From the IMG/VR virus record IMGVR_UViG_3300017963_000148, positions 1 to 38,382 of that record: DNA of 38,382 bases; one strand, written 5' to 3'. The notes under the pieces were generated by a model. The model was not told where the DNA came from. It did not search any database and worked only from the letters and a program-made list of their open reading frames with translations. Positions 23,077-29,137 of this stretch are shown one piece after another. Each line of letters opens with the position of its first letter. Positions within the stretch are counted from its first letter, which is position 1. Source of the stretch: a virus. The translations under genes and the position numbers were made by a program.

Positions 23077-23200
23077 GCTGATTATGTATTTCGTAGTTAC
23101 CAACCTTGGTTCGCCAGTTTAACGCCGAAAAACGACCGAGAATCAGTTTTTCAAATCCGTCCTTGTCTCGGCATTCGCGGCATTTAAAAAATAACCTCAG
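23069..23200 (-). CDS. Tiny zinc-finger-like protein with probable CTG start
   Basis: A 43-residue frame, RLFFKCRECRDKDG then FEKLILGRFSALNWRTKVGNYEI, with a C..C knuckle at residues about 7-10. It has no ATG, GTG or TTG. A CTG at 23200 sits in a CTGA overlap with the upstream stop, the same geometry as the ATGA overlaps of its neighbours. It ends overlapping the next start. The amino-acid pattern looks genuine; the start is inferred. An alternative is a gene whose start was lost. Confidence 0.45.
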   Translation of the reverse strand: MRLFFKCRECRDKDGFEKLILGRFSALNWRTKVGNYEIHNQHE

Positions 23201-23379
23201 AGGCCAGGAAACGATTCAATAATTTCCTGTGCGTGATCTTCCAGAAAATCATGAGCGTTTTTGAGCTCCGTTAGCTTTCCGGCGGCGTCGGTTGCTTCAA
23301 GACGCTCGATTTCCTCTCTCGTTATTTCAGGTTCTTTTCTTCGTTGCTTGCGTCGCTTCGCTCCATTGATGTATTCCCG
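23197..23379 (-). CDS. Frameshift extension of the 23969 gene
   Basis: Continuation in the -1 frame: 60 residues starting REYINGAKRRKQRRKEPEITREE and ending DFLEDHAQEIIESFPGL. Joined to residues 1-197 it gives a 257-residue protein with a natural run (ISRQARLG-REYINGAKRRKQRR). The segment has no start codon near its beginning; the nearest ATG (23532) would give 50 codons of unlikely sequence. A basic patch followed by an amphipathic helix suggests nucleic-acid contact. Confidence 0.65.
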   Translation of the reverse strand, partial: REYINGAKRRKQRRKEPEITREEIERLEATDAAGKLTELKNAHDFLEDHAQEIIESFPGL

Positions 23380-23969
23380 CCCAAACGTGCTTGGCGGGAT
23401 ATTTGGAACGCGGTCGGCCAGAGTGCCAGTTTGACTTTCTCTTCGCCTAATTCCTCGATGACTCGCAGCCAAATTTGTTTGGCTTTCGCCTGAAACCAAT
23501 CCGGTAGGGTAGCGAAAGCCTGCGCTCCACATATATTTATTTCATCCGTTCGCCGGGAATACTGCGGCTCGTGCTTGATGTCCGACGCATCCCAATTCGG
23601 TCTCCAGTCGCCGTTCAGTTCCTCCAGCCGGTCGATGACTTCAAGTCGGGCTTCCAGGTGAGCTTTGACGAACTCGGCCTCTTTTTCGGTTTTGCAGAGA
23701 ACTCCCATGCATCGACGTAGTAACGTCGTGTCGAGGTCGATGCTTTTTGTCTCTCGTAGTGCTCCATCCATCGTTAGTGTGGTATAATTTTCACTCCGTG
23801 CTACCCTCCACATCCCCGGCCAGTGCGGCGTTTCTTCGACCGATTCAGGTAGCTCAGACAGCGGAAGAACATCACGAATCGCGTTTATTTTGCCGATGTG
23901 ATTCAGTTCCTCGTCTCTTAATATGTCCTCTATTAATTTGAGCGCTTCGTCTTTATCTAAAGTGTTCAT
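23322..23969 (-). CDS. Hypothetical early protein, zero-frame form (215 aa)
   Basis: Starts at ATG 23969 behind AAGGAAGACA, overlapping the upstream stop (ATGA). Charged helical protein with DWRPNWDASDIKHEPQYS (about 120-138) and LPDWFQAKAKQIWLRVIEELGEEKVKLALWPTAF (about 154-187). No family is recognised. The zero frame stops at 23322 after an ill-fitting Ser/Asn-rich tail, whereas the -1 frame continues smoothly past a slippery site at 23385-23379. The two products differ only after residue 197. Confidence 0.75.
   Translation of the reverse strand: MNTLDKDEALKLIEDILRDEELNHIGKINAIRDVLPLSELPESVEETPHWPGMWRVARSENYTTLTMDGALRETKSIDLDTTLLRRCMGVLCKTEKEAEFVKAHLEARLEVIDRLEELNGDWRPNWDASDIKHEPQYSRRTDEINICGAQAFATLPDWFQAKAKQIWLRVIEELGEEKVKLALWPTAFQISRQARLGGNTSMERSDASNEEKNLK
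23379..23385 (-). promoter_or_regulatory. Candidate -1 frameshift site TTTGGGC
   Basis: On the minus strand the zero frame reads CGT TTG GGC, that is T TTG GGC, a perfect X XXY YYZ heptamer. It lies where the zero frame and the longer -1 frame overlap. Flanking CCCGCC (upstream) and GGCGGG (overlapping and downstream) can pair into a stem around the site. The alternative is a one-base sequence error or mutation. Confidence 0.6.
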
Positions 23970-24130
23970 TGTCTTCCTTTCTTTTTCCGTTTTTTGATGG
24001 ATTCATACGCCGCCTTCAATTCCGAGGGCGCGAGGTTAGGACTTCTCAGATGCCTTGAGTTTAATCCGCGCAGCATCCGCTTGAACTCGCAGAGCGGAGC
24101 GCGGCTAAGTTTCGTCGGGTTTGGGTTCAT
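23966..24130 (-). CDS. Small basic hypothetical protein, 54 aa
   Basis: Starts at ATG 24130 with GGAGG 10 nt upstream and ends in an ATGA overlap with the next gene. Sequence MNPNPTKLSRAPLCEFKRML... ending SIKKRKKKGRQ is strongly basic at its C-terminus. No family is recognised. Out-of-frame overlap of 26 bp with the 36-residue gene upstream. Confidence 0.65.
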   Translation of the reverse strand: MNPNPTKLSRAPLCEFKRMLRGLNSRHLRSPNLAPSELKAAYESIKKRKKKGRQ

Positions 24131-24215
24131 CTATTTCATCCTCCATGCTCGTCAGTTTATCGTGAATCATTGCCGCATATAAAGCCACGTCCGCGCATTC
24201 GCGCTTGGCAGCCAT
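24105..24215 (-). CDS. Small protein MAAKRECADV..., 36 aa, start region altered by a tandem duplication
   Basis: From ATG 24215 the frame reads MAAKRECADVALYAAMIHDK and ends in an acidic tail (EDEIDEPKPDET). A 13-bp tandem duplication has created an extra copy of the start region: the upstream ATG (24228), which holds the good GGAGGAG site, now reads into a different 23-codon frame, leaving this one with a poor site. It is probably a functional gene with reduced or re-initiated translation, or one on the way to loss. Confidence 0.55.
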   Translation of the reverse strand: MAAKRECADVALYAAMIHDKLTSMEDEIDEPKPDET

Positions 24216-24228
24216 GCTTGGCAGCCAT
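24203..24228. repeat. 13-bp perfect tandem duplication at a gene start
   Basis: GCTTGGCAGCCAT occurs twice head to tail (24203-24215 and 24216-24228). On the minus strand each copy begins ATGGCTGCCAAGC, so the start codon and first four codons are duplicated with a frame change of 13 nt. Confidence 0.95.
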
Positions 24229-24242
24229 AACTTTCTCCTCCG

Positions 24243-24557
24243 TCAACATGATGGAAATTCATTGTATACTTCTTCGATGACTTCATTGAAATATTCGAGA
24301 TATTCCAGGCTCGGCTGTTTCTTTCGGTTCTTCCATATCGGAACCCAGGGAACGTCAGCCGTTCGGTCTATATATATCTGATTCCTTAATCTGCCATGAT
24401 GAAAAACCGGCAACCCACATACTCTCTCTGGTATATCGTAGTCACAGCAATCGTCCTCCCACTCCAGAAACAGGAGCGCGTCCGGCTTGCCGTCCGGCGG
24501 AAGTTCATTCAATGCGGTTTTGAGAGCGGTTTCTATTTTAGTGAATTTGTTTTTCAT
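24243..24557 (-). CDS. Hypothetical protein, 104 aa
   Basis: A 104-residue protein starting at ATG 24557, two bases from the upstream stop. Acidic first half with WEDDCCDYDIPERVCGLPVFHHGRLRNQIYID, then DVPWVPIWKNRKKQPSLEYLEYFNEVIEEVY. The regular spacing of aromatic and acidic residues looks like a compact folded protein, but no family is recognised. No clear ribosome site, so it is probably coupled to the upstream gene. Confidence 0.7.
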   Translation of the reverse strand: MKNKFTKIETALKTALNELPPDGKPDALLFLEWEDDCCDYDIPERVCGLPVFHHGRLRNQIYIDRTADVPWVPIWKNRKKQPSLEYLEYFNEVIEEVYNEFPSC

Positions 24558-24558
24558 A

Positions 24559-25104
24559 TTAATATAGGTTTAACTTTTTCTTGATTAACTCCGTTTTAAA
24601 TTCCAAATCTCTAAGATCACGCAATAAAGTTTCTTTTTCATATGTTTCTGATTTTTTGTTTTTTTCCAAGTAATCATTGTAAAGCTTTTCTATACGACTC
24701 TTAATAAACGAGGGCGCGTTTTTCAGCTTTTTCATTATCTTTGGATATTCACTCCTAAACTTCGGGTCTTCAATCTGGCGACCGTCGGCGCAACTTTCGG
24801 AAGTAAAATAAAACAATGGGATTCTCACTTCATCCACGCGAGCCGAAATGCTGATTTCAGGAAATTTCCCATTTTTGAGACGAATAACGCAATCATCCGA
24901 ATTTACCCTCCTCCACAATAACTCGGCGTCGATATTCTCGAAGTCGCAGGCCCCGTTTTTACACCATGCGGCTTGCCCTCTTATAACGGTGCAAACGACC
25001 CCGTATTCGTGTTCGATTTTATCTAGGCTGTCAGCTAAACGTCTCAAAGCTTGTTGCGGCGTGTCCATTATAGGTTCGTCTGGCAATAGTTGTTTATCCT
25101 CCAA
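24559..25104 (-). CDS. Hypothetical protein, 181 aa
   Basis: Start placed at TTG 25104, which has GAGG 9 nt upstream and lies inside the end of the recT gene; ATG 25068 is the alternative. The N-terminal part (TPQQALRRLADSLDKIEHEYGVVCTVIRG) is helical, the middle is beta-like, and the C-terminal 60 residues are a Lys/Glu-rich coiled coil. No family is recognised. It overlaps recT by 11 bp and may act with it. Confidence 0.7.
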   Translation of the reverse strand: MEDKQLLPDEPIMDTPQQALRRLADSLDKIEHEYGVVCTVIRGQAAWCKNGACDFENIDAELLWRRVNSDDCVIRLKNGKFPEISISARVDEVRIPLFYFTSESCADGRQIEDPKFRSEYPKIMKKLKNAPSFIKSRIEKLYNDYLEKNKKSETYEKETLLRDLRDLEFKTELIKKKLNLY

Positions 25105-25984
25105 TTTTCGCCTCTTCGATGAATTTCGCCGCGCTCGTGGCTCTATTGTTGGCGATCGTGTATTCTATTTCCTGTCTATCCAGCTTCGCGAAATCCTCTG
25201 CGTGGACGGGGTTTTCGTAAAGTTCTTTAAGTTCAGCGACGTCGGGGTGAAGCTCCGGTTTTGCATCCTGATTTTCTGCTGGGTCGTTCGCCTCTTTTTC
25301 CGGCTTTTCCTTGGGCGGCTTTTTCTCCGCTTTCTTCCGTGCCGGCGGCGGTTGGAAGTCGGGCTTATCTTCCCGTAGCTCGTTAACCTCTTGCGTGATA
25401 TTCTTCTCTTGCGGTCGCGTACCTTCATAATCTCTTAACTCATCGACGCTATCCAACCCCATCAAAACTTCCGGGCAATAGGTTTTTATCAATCTCGTGG
25501 CCGATCTATACCTGAGCATTTGCCCGGTCTGTTTCGGCCAGGGGGAACCGTTCCTCCCCCACCACCCCATATCCTTAGCGTTCTGAACGCTGCATTTAGC
25601 CTCGCATTTTATGCCGGTAGCAGCGGTGAATGCGAAAGCGGTGCAGGTCAAGGCATCGTCTTTCCCGGAAAATTTAAAATCGATCACATCTTTAAAAATT
25701 CCCGATTTATTCGTCAGAGCTACGCAGAGTTGACTTTCAAGGCCTATTTTCCCCCCTACCACATACGTTTTCTCCATGAACTGAATCGGGTCTAGACCCA
25801 TATTCGAAGCTCTGCTGATCGCTATAACGCAATCGGGAACGCTCCCCTGGTAATGTTTAGGGATCAGCCTTGCCTGCGCGAACATCTTCGCGACGTTATG
25901 AATTTGATCGAATTTCCCTTTGTCGAAATAATTGCTCAGGTCTACTTTGCCGTAGACCGTCAAAGCTTTAGTTTCTTCCGTCAT
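25094..25984 (-). CDS. recT: RecT-family single-strand annealing protein
   Basis: A 296-residue protein. Residues about 28-190 carry the RecT pattern: AKMFAQARLIPKHYQGSVPDCVIAISRASNMGLDPIQFMEKTYVVGGKIGLESQLCVALTNKSG, then KQTGQMLRYRSATRLIKTYCPEVLMGLDSVDELRD. The remaining 100 residues are Lys/Glu/Pro-rich and disordered-looking, ending in a short helical tail, typical of the variable C-terminus that binds SSB. It anneals single strands produced by the exonuclease encoded upstream at 29130-30137. AAAGGAGA precedes ATG 25984. Confidence 0.95.
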   Translation of the reverse strand: MTEETKALTVYGKVDLSNYFDKGKFDQIHNVAKMFAQARLIPKHYQGSVPDCVIAISRASNMGLDPIQFMEKTYVVGGKIGLESQLCVALTNKSGIFKDVIDFKFSGKDDALTCTAFAFTAATGIKCEAKCSVQNAKDMGWWGRNGSPWPKQTGQMLRYRSATRLIKTYCPEVLMGLDSVDELRDYEGTRPQEKNITQEVNELREDKPDFQPPPARKKAEKKPPKEKPEKEANDPAENQDAKPELHPDVAELKELYENPVHAEDFAKLDRQEIEYTIANNRATSAAKFIEEAKIGG

Positions 25985-26001
25985 AATCGTCTCCTTTAAA
26001 G

Positions 26002-26016
26002 CCCTCGATTCGAGGG
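26002..26016. promoter_or_regulatory. Perfect 15-bp palindrome upstream of recT
   Basis: CCCTCGATTCGAGGG lies between the small zinc-ribbon gene stop and the recT ribosome site. It could be a protein-binding site or a short mRNA hairpin (CCCTC/GAGGG with a 5-nt loop) that tunes recT expression. Confidence 0.5.
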
Positions 26017-26017
26017 G

Positions 26018-26119
26018 TTAGTTGTTTGATCCTTCCATGTGTCCGCATTGCGGACAAACAAGCTCATTGCCTCTCCAGACCAGCAATGAATCACAATTAG
26101 GGCATAGTCTGCCTATCAT
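26018..26119 (-). CDS. 33-residue zinc ribbon protein
   Basis: MIGRLCPNCDSLLVWRGNELVCPQCG... with two CxxC knuckles (CPNC near residue 6, CPQC near residue 22), a minimal zinc ribbon like those in topoisomerase or transposase tails. The start ATG 26119 follows the upstream TGA by no gap and has GGAGG 6 nt upstream. It probably binds nucleic acid. Confidence 0.8.
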   Translation of the reverse strand: MIGRLCPNCDSLLVWRGNELVCPQCGHMEGSNN

Positions 26120-26149
26120 TCACTCCTCCAGTTTCAATTGTTCTTCGAT
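26120..26149. repeat. 30-bp direct repeat, copy 1
   Basis: Identical to 26410-26439. In each copy it encodes the C-terminus IEEQLKLEE plus the stop and the ribosome site of the following minus-strand gene. The two copies bracket the heptad-repeat gene. Confidence 0.9.
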
Positions 26150-26410
26150 TATTAAATCGCTGATGCGGACGCCATTCTTTCTATCTTCGTCCGACAATTC
26201 GCAATCATCCAGATACCCCTCTACGCCGGTCAGGTATCCCCGTACGCCGGTCAGGTATCCCCGTACGCCGGTCAGGTATCCCCGTACGCCGGTCAGGTAT
26301 CCCCGTACGCCGGTCAGGTCTCCCCGTACGTCGGAAGGCACTTCATCATACTTTTTTCCGTCTTTATAGTAGAAGATTGGAAATTTGTTTTTTCGCAAAG
26401 CTCTTTTCAT
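26120..26410 (-). CDS. Heptapeptide-repeat protein (GVRGYLT repeats), 96 aa
   Basis: A 96-residue protein with six 7-residue units (DVRGDLT, four GVRGYLT, GVEGYLD; about residues 28-69). The close is CELSDEDRKNGVRISDLI, a C-terminal pattern I associate with uncharacterised phage heptad-repeat proteins. The repeat is likely a small beta-solenoid or ladder. ATG 26410 is in a TGATG overlap with the upstream stop and has GGAGG. The C-terminal residues are identical to those of the upstream Rha-like protein because of the 30-bp repeats. Confidence 0.8.
   Translation of the reverse strand: MKRALRKNKFPIFYYKDGKKYDEVPSDVRGDLTGVRGYLTGVRGYLTGVRGYLTGVRGYLTGVEGYLDDCELSDEDRKNGVRISDLIIEEQLKLEE
26223..26327. 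repeat. 21-bp tandem repeats encoding heptapeptides
   Basis: Five tandem 21-bp units (ACGCCGGTCAGGTATCCCCG...) with only single-base differences, inside the coding sequence. Near identity at DNA level, including third codon positions, points to recent expansion. Copy number is expected to vary between relatives. Confidence 0.95.
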
Positions 26411-26439
26411 CACTCCTCCAGTTTCAATTGTTCTTCGAT
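26410..26439. repeat. 30-bp direct repeat, copy 2
   Basis: Second copy of the repeat at 26120-26149. It covers the 3' end of the Rha-like gene. Recombination between the copies would delete the heptad-repeat gene precisely and keep a working stop and ribosome site. Confidence 0.9.
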
Positions 26440-27123
26440 GACCTCGCTCTTGCCGTGCATTTCCGCGAAAGCGAGGACGTTTGATTTGATAGATTGATAA
26501 ATGTCTTTGTAGAAGGTTTTCGCCTTCATCCCGTCTTTCAAGCCTTTGCTTATGATTTCCTCTGCATTCGCTACCGTCATGAGCTGACGAGGGCTAAGGA
26601 CGTTACGCAAATTTTTGAACTTACCCTCGCAGACGAACAGCAAACCGTTCATCATGCGAGTGATAATCACATAGTAGCGGTTAGCGTTTCGGCTTCCCTG
26701 GGCTTCAGCGTACTCCACGAACTCCTTTATTGAGTCCGTAGCTTCCAGCCTTTGTTCTTTGCCGAAATCTCTAGCCATGATCCATTTTTGATCAGACTGT
26801 TGAGATTTGACGGCGAGGAGTTGGCGTCGGACTTTCGCGAAAGCCTTAACTAGCTTTTCTTTAAAGTCCAATACTTGTTCTGAATTTTTAAACAGAGTCC
26901 CCAGAAAGAAAAACTGGTCTTCAGTGAGTAAATATTCAGTTGCCGCTCTTCCTTTGGTCTGAATCTTTGACACCTTCAGAGTGCTAAAGTTTTCAAATCT
27001 GGCTTGATGCTTTTTAACTAATCTAACTACTTGTTCATGGCGGCGATTAAATCCTTTAGCAATTAAAAAAGTTCCAGCTCGGCCTTCGTTTTCTCCCGTT
27101 ACAATCACAAGTTTGTTTTTCAT
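26410..27123 (-). CDS. Rha-like phage regulatory protein
   Basis: A 237-residue protein starting at ATG 27123 with GGAGC upstream; an upstream in-frame extension to 27303 is rejected because a promoter lies within it. Residues about 12-110 (GRAGTFLIAKGFNRRHEQVVRLVKKHQARFENF...TKGRAATEYLLTEDQFFFLGTLFKNSEQVLDFKEKLVKAFAKVRRQL) match the Rha N-terminal pattern, an HTH-like domain of phage regulators. The C-terminal 120 residues (RYYVIITRMMNGLLFVCEGKFKNLRNVLS) are a separate domain like those fused to Rha or antirepressor proteins. It is transcribed from its own promoter. Confidence 0.8.
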   Translation of the reverse strand: MKNKLVIVTGENEGRAGTFLIAKGFNRRHEQVVRLVKKHQARFENFSTLKVSKIQTKGRAATEYLLTEDQFFFLGTLFKNSEQVLDFKEKLVKAFAKVRRQLLAVKSQQSDQKWIMARDFGKEQRLEATDSIKEFVEYAEAQGSRNANRYYVIITRMMNGLLFVCEGKFKNLRNVLSPRQLMTVANAEEIISKGLKDGMKAKTFYKDIYQSIKSNVLAFAEMHGKSEVIEEQLKLEE

Positions 27124-27159
27124 GTAGCTCCTTATCATTCGGTCTAACCAATAACCATA

Positions 27160-27188
27160 ATAATAAGGAAAGGATTTTATTGAGTCAA
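27160..27188 (-). promoter_or_regulatory. Strong sigma70-type promoter for the Rha-like gene
   Basis: Minus strand TTGACT (27188-27183), 17-nt spacer, TATTAT (27165-27160), start expected about 30 nt upstream of ATG 27123. It lies in the only sizeable gap of the leftward operon, so recT and the downstream genes can be expressed apart from the upstream part. Confidence 0.8.
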
Positions 27189-27206
27189 GATTTATTTTAA
27201 ACCAAA

Positions 27207-27222
27207 TTTCCCTCTTGGGAAA
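27207..27222 (-). terminator. Hairpin upstream of the Rha promoter (weak terminator or operator)
   Basis: TTTCCC-AAGA-GGGAAA on the minus strand, a 6-bp stem with a 4-nt loop followed by TTTGGTTT. The T-tract is short, so this may be a leaky terminator for upstream transcripts, or an operator next to the -35 at 27188. Confidence 0.4.
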
Positions 27223-27293
27223 AATGGTCATAGATAAAACCTCTCGAATGAAATCTCCGGTTCGCGACCATTTGGCTAATACCAGCAAAATGG

Positions 27294-27530
27294 TTATATC
27301 CAAACCTTTTCAAACGAGATTCCCAGCATGGCCGCGACGTTAACGGGGACGGGTCCGTCTAAAAATCCTTGATCGCCGATGGTGTCCGCTTCGCAGTCGT
27401 AGCACCAAATATGGCCTTTCCACTCAGACCAGTAGATATTCGAGCCGCCGCATAAATCGCAGCTCATCTCGTAAGTTGCTGGTGGTTGGATGTAATACCA
27501 GACACGTTTAGGATAGTCGAGTAACTTCAT
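27294..27530 (-). CDS. Small zinc ribbon protein, 78 aa
   Basis: CDLCGGSNIYWSEWKGHIWCYDCE (about residues 24-47) forms a CxxC...CxxC ribbon. ATG 27530 overlaps the methyltransferase stop (ATGA) with GAGG upstream. The remainder (QGFLDGPVPVNVAAMLGISFEKVWI) is short and hydrophobic. It could be a partner of the methyltransferase or a separate nucleic-acid binding protein. Confidence 0.75.
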   Translation of the reverse strand: MKLLDYPKRVWYYIQPPATYEMSCDLCGGSNIYWSEWKGHIWCYDCEADTIGDQGFLDGPVPVNVAAMLGISFEKVWI

Positions 27531-28240
27531 AAATAATCCTCGAAACTCTTTTGACTAGCTGCCGCTTCGATCCTCTTGGCGGCGATCTCGCAATACCTTT
27601 CTTCTTTCTCAATCAAAATCCACCTCCGTTTCAGATTCTCGCAGGCAACTCCGGTCGTGCCGGAGCCGCCGAAGGGATCCAGAATCAAAGCGTTTTCTTC
27701 CGAGTAGCAATCTAATAATATCTCCATCAAGCCAAGCGGTTTCTGCGTAGGATGATAGCGTTTTTCCTTGCGCTTCATGCTCTGTTGTAGCATTCCGTTC
27801 CAACGCCATTTTATAATTCTGACTGCCTTTTTGAATGACGTGAAAATCAACTCCGCGTCAGCGAAATCAGTTTTGCCGTTGTCTTTGTCCCAAACTATCC
27901 AGCAGGAACTATTAGGCAGGTATTCGGCGAAATAGTTTCCGCCGAAGATCATTTGATGCGCGGATAGCTTGAAAATCAACTCGAAAACTTCGCGGGAAGG
28001 GATAGCATTATCCCACTCAAGGTTTCCGTAGTCAGTTGCCGGAATATGCTTTCCCAGTGGATTTTTCTTTGTCCTTTTGCCTGAAAAATTTCCTCTGCTT
28101 TTATTCTTTCCCGCCGCCTCTCCGATGCCGTACTGCGGATCAGCCAGAACCAAGTCCGCTTTTTCCGTCAACAGCGGCATGACCTCCAGGCAGTCGCCGC
28201 AAAACAGCCGTCCGCGCTCGGTTTCGTAATAAGGATTCAT
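27527..28240 (-). CDS. DNA methyltransferase (adenine-N6/cytosine-N4, beta-type order)
   Basis: A 237-residue protein. Catalytic motif IV is D34-P-Q-Y37 (usually DPPY or similar), followed by the target recognition region (YGNLEWDNAIP), then YHPTQKP and the AdoMet-binding motif DPFGGSGTTG (188-197). The order IV before I defines the beta class, as in phage and Ban-type orphan methylases. There is no adjacent endonuclease, so it probably modifies phage DNA against host restriction. It overlaps both neighbours by 4 bp. Confidence 0.93.
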   Translation of the reverse strand: MNPYYETERGRLFCGDCLEVMPLLTEKADLVLADPQYGIGEAAGKNKSRGNFSGKRTKKNPLGKHIPATDYGNLEWDNAIPSREVFELIFKLSAHQMIFGGNYFAEYLPNSSCWIVWDKDNGKTDFADAELIFTSFKKAVRIIKWRWNGMLQQSMKRKEKRYHPTQKPLGLMEILLDCYSEENALILDPFGGSGTTGVACENLKRRWILIEKEERYCEIAAKRIEAAASQKSFEDYL

Positions 28241-28512
28241 AACTTCCTATATGCGTATTTCACTACTTCTTGCGGCTCGATTACTATATCGACTACATTT
28301 CCCGTTGCCGAATCCTCGACCGACGCCTTGAATTCGGACATATGCCGCAGTCCCCATGCCTTCCCGCAGTTCTCGACCGCTTCGTCCAGACCGAACGCGT
28401 ATAGATTCAGGCTCGCTAGACCAGCGGTGAAGGTGAACTTTCGGCATTCGCAGGGGAACGGCTCGCCGCCGAATTGAACGCCGGTAAAGCGTCCGCATTT
28501 ATCGCAGATCAT
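28237..28512 (-). CDS. Small zinc-ribbon protein, paralogue A
   Basis: A 91-residue protein opening MICDKCGRF with a second pair CEC near residue 22, then a beta-like region (YAFGLDEAVENCGKAWG). ATG 28512 has AGGGAGG upstream. It shares the C.KCGR...C.C..F....Y..G.D.A.E pattern with the gene at 28530-28838, so the two are tandem duplicates. Function unknown. Confidence 0.75.
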   Translation of the reverse strand: MICDKCGRFTGVQFGGEPFPCECRKFTFTAGLASLNLYAFGLDEAVENCGKAWGLRHMSEFKASVEDSATGNVVDIVIEPQEVVKYAYRKL

Positions 28513-28529
28513 GACGTCCTCCCTCTTTA

Positions 28530-28838
28530 CTATTCGTACAGTATTTCAGCGTCATATCGAGCCGTTTGTTCCGCCGATAATCGAACATGTAAACAATCGG
28601 TCTCTCCCTTTTTTCGAATTAGAAATTCAGTTGTTACGTTTTCCAGGTATACATAATCATTGCCGGGGTCTCTTTTTTCCGCGAACCTTTCAAGCGCGTC
28701 CTCCGCGCCTACTCCATAGATCGAGTATTTTTCTCCCTCTCCATCGATAGCAACGAACTCCGTGCATATACACTCGGTTTGCGTGTCTACCGGCGAGATT
28801 AGGTCGATTAAACGACCACATTTTTTGCATCGATTCAT
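28530..28838 (-). CDS. Small zinc-ribbon protein, paralogue B
   Basis: A 102-residue protein opening MNRCKKCGRLI with CICTEF about 23 residues later and YSIYGVGAEDALERFAEK, matching paralogue A. The C-terminal half has diverged (VYLENVTTEFLIRKKGETDC). It starts at ATG 28838 with AAGGAGA upstream. Confidence 0.75.
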   Translation of the reverse strand: MNRCKKCGRLIDLISPVDTQTECICTEFVAIDGEGEKYSIYGVGAEDALERFAEKRDPGNDYVYLENVTTEFLIRKKGETDCLHVRLSAEQTARYDAEILYE

Positions 28839-28861
28839 AATTGTCTCCTTACCTCTTTAAT

Positions 28862-29137
28862 TTATTCGCCATCGAATGGGAAAATCACTTTTCCTATGCG
28901 TGGGTTTGATTTTTTGAACCTCTTGGCTTTCTCCTTTGCTTCCTCTAAAGAACTCCCTTCTAAACATTGCTCTAAAATTACTGTTTCGTCGGAATGCGGC
29001 GACGTCTCCGCGCAAATCACATAGCCTTCATCCTCTAACAGCAATGAGCCGATCCAATCCGCCACGTCCAACACCGTAACGTCTTCTCCGCATGGCTCGC
29101 CGTGTATCACATGCCAGTTCATCAAATCGTTACTCAT
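28862..29137 (-). CDS. Hypothetical protein, 91 aa
   Basis: Start placed at ATG 29137, with GGGAGG upstream, overlapping the exonuclease stop by 8 bp; an in-frame upstream start inside the exonuclease is rejected. Acidic protein with VTVLDVADWIGSLLLEDEGYVICAETSPHSDETVILEQCL, then a Lys/Glu helix. It looks like a small alpha/beta fold. No family is recognised. Confidence 0.7.
   Translation of the reverse strand: MSNDLMNWHVIHGEPCGEDVTVLDVADWIGSLLLEDEGYVICAETSPHSDETVILEQCLEGSSLEEAKEKAKRFKKSNPRIGKVIFPFDGE

Noticed and set aside
23380-23530. Independent start at ATG 23532 for the extension frame
   Set aside because: It would need about 50 codons of Arg/Ser/Gly-rich sequence overlapping a good gene, with no ribosome site; frameshift or indel is the simpler explanation.
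24848-25378. Plus-strand frame of 176 codons opposite recT and its neighbour
   Set aside because: Mirror of the Lys/Glu/Pro-rich RecT tail; Phe/Arg/Leu-rich artefact, inside a compact minus-strand operon.
26223-26327. Tandem 21-bp repeats as a possible CRISPR array
   Set aside because: Repeats are contiguous without spacers and keep an open heptapeptide frame, so they are coding repeats.
27124-27303. N-terminal extension of the Rha-like protein
   Set aside because: A strong promoter (27160-27188) lies inside the extension and ATG 27123 has a good ribosome site.
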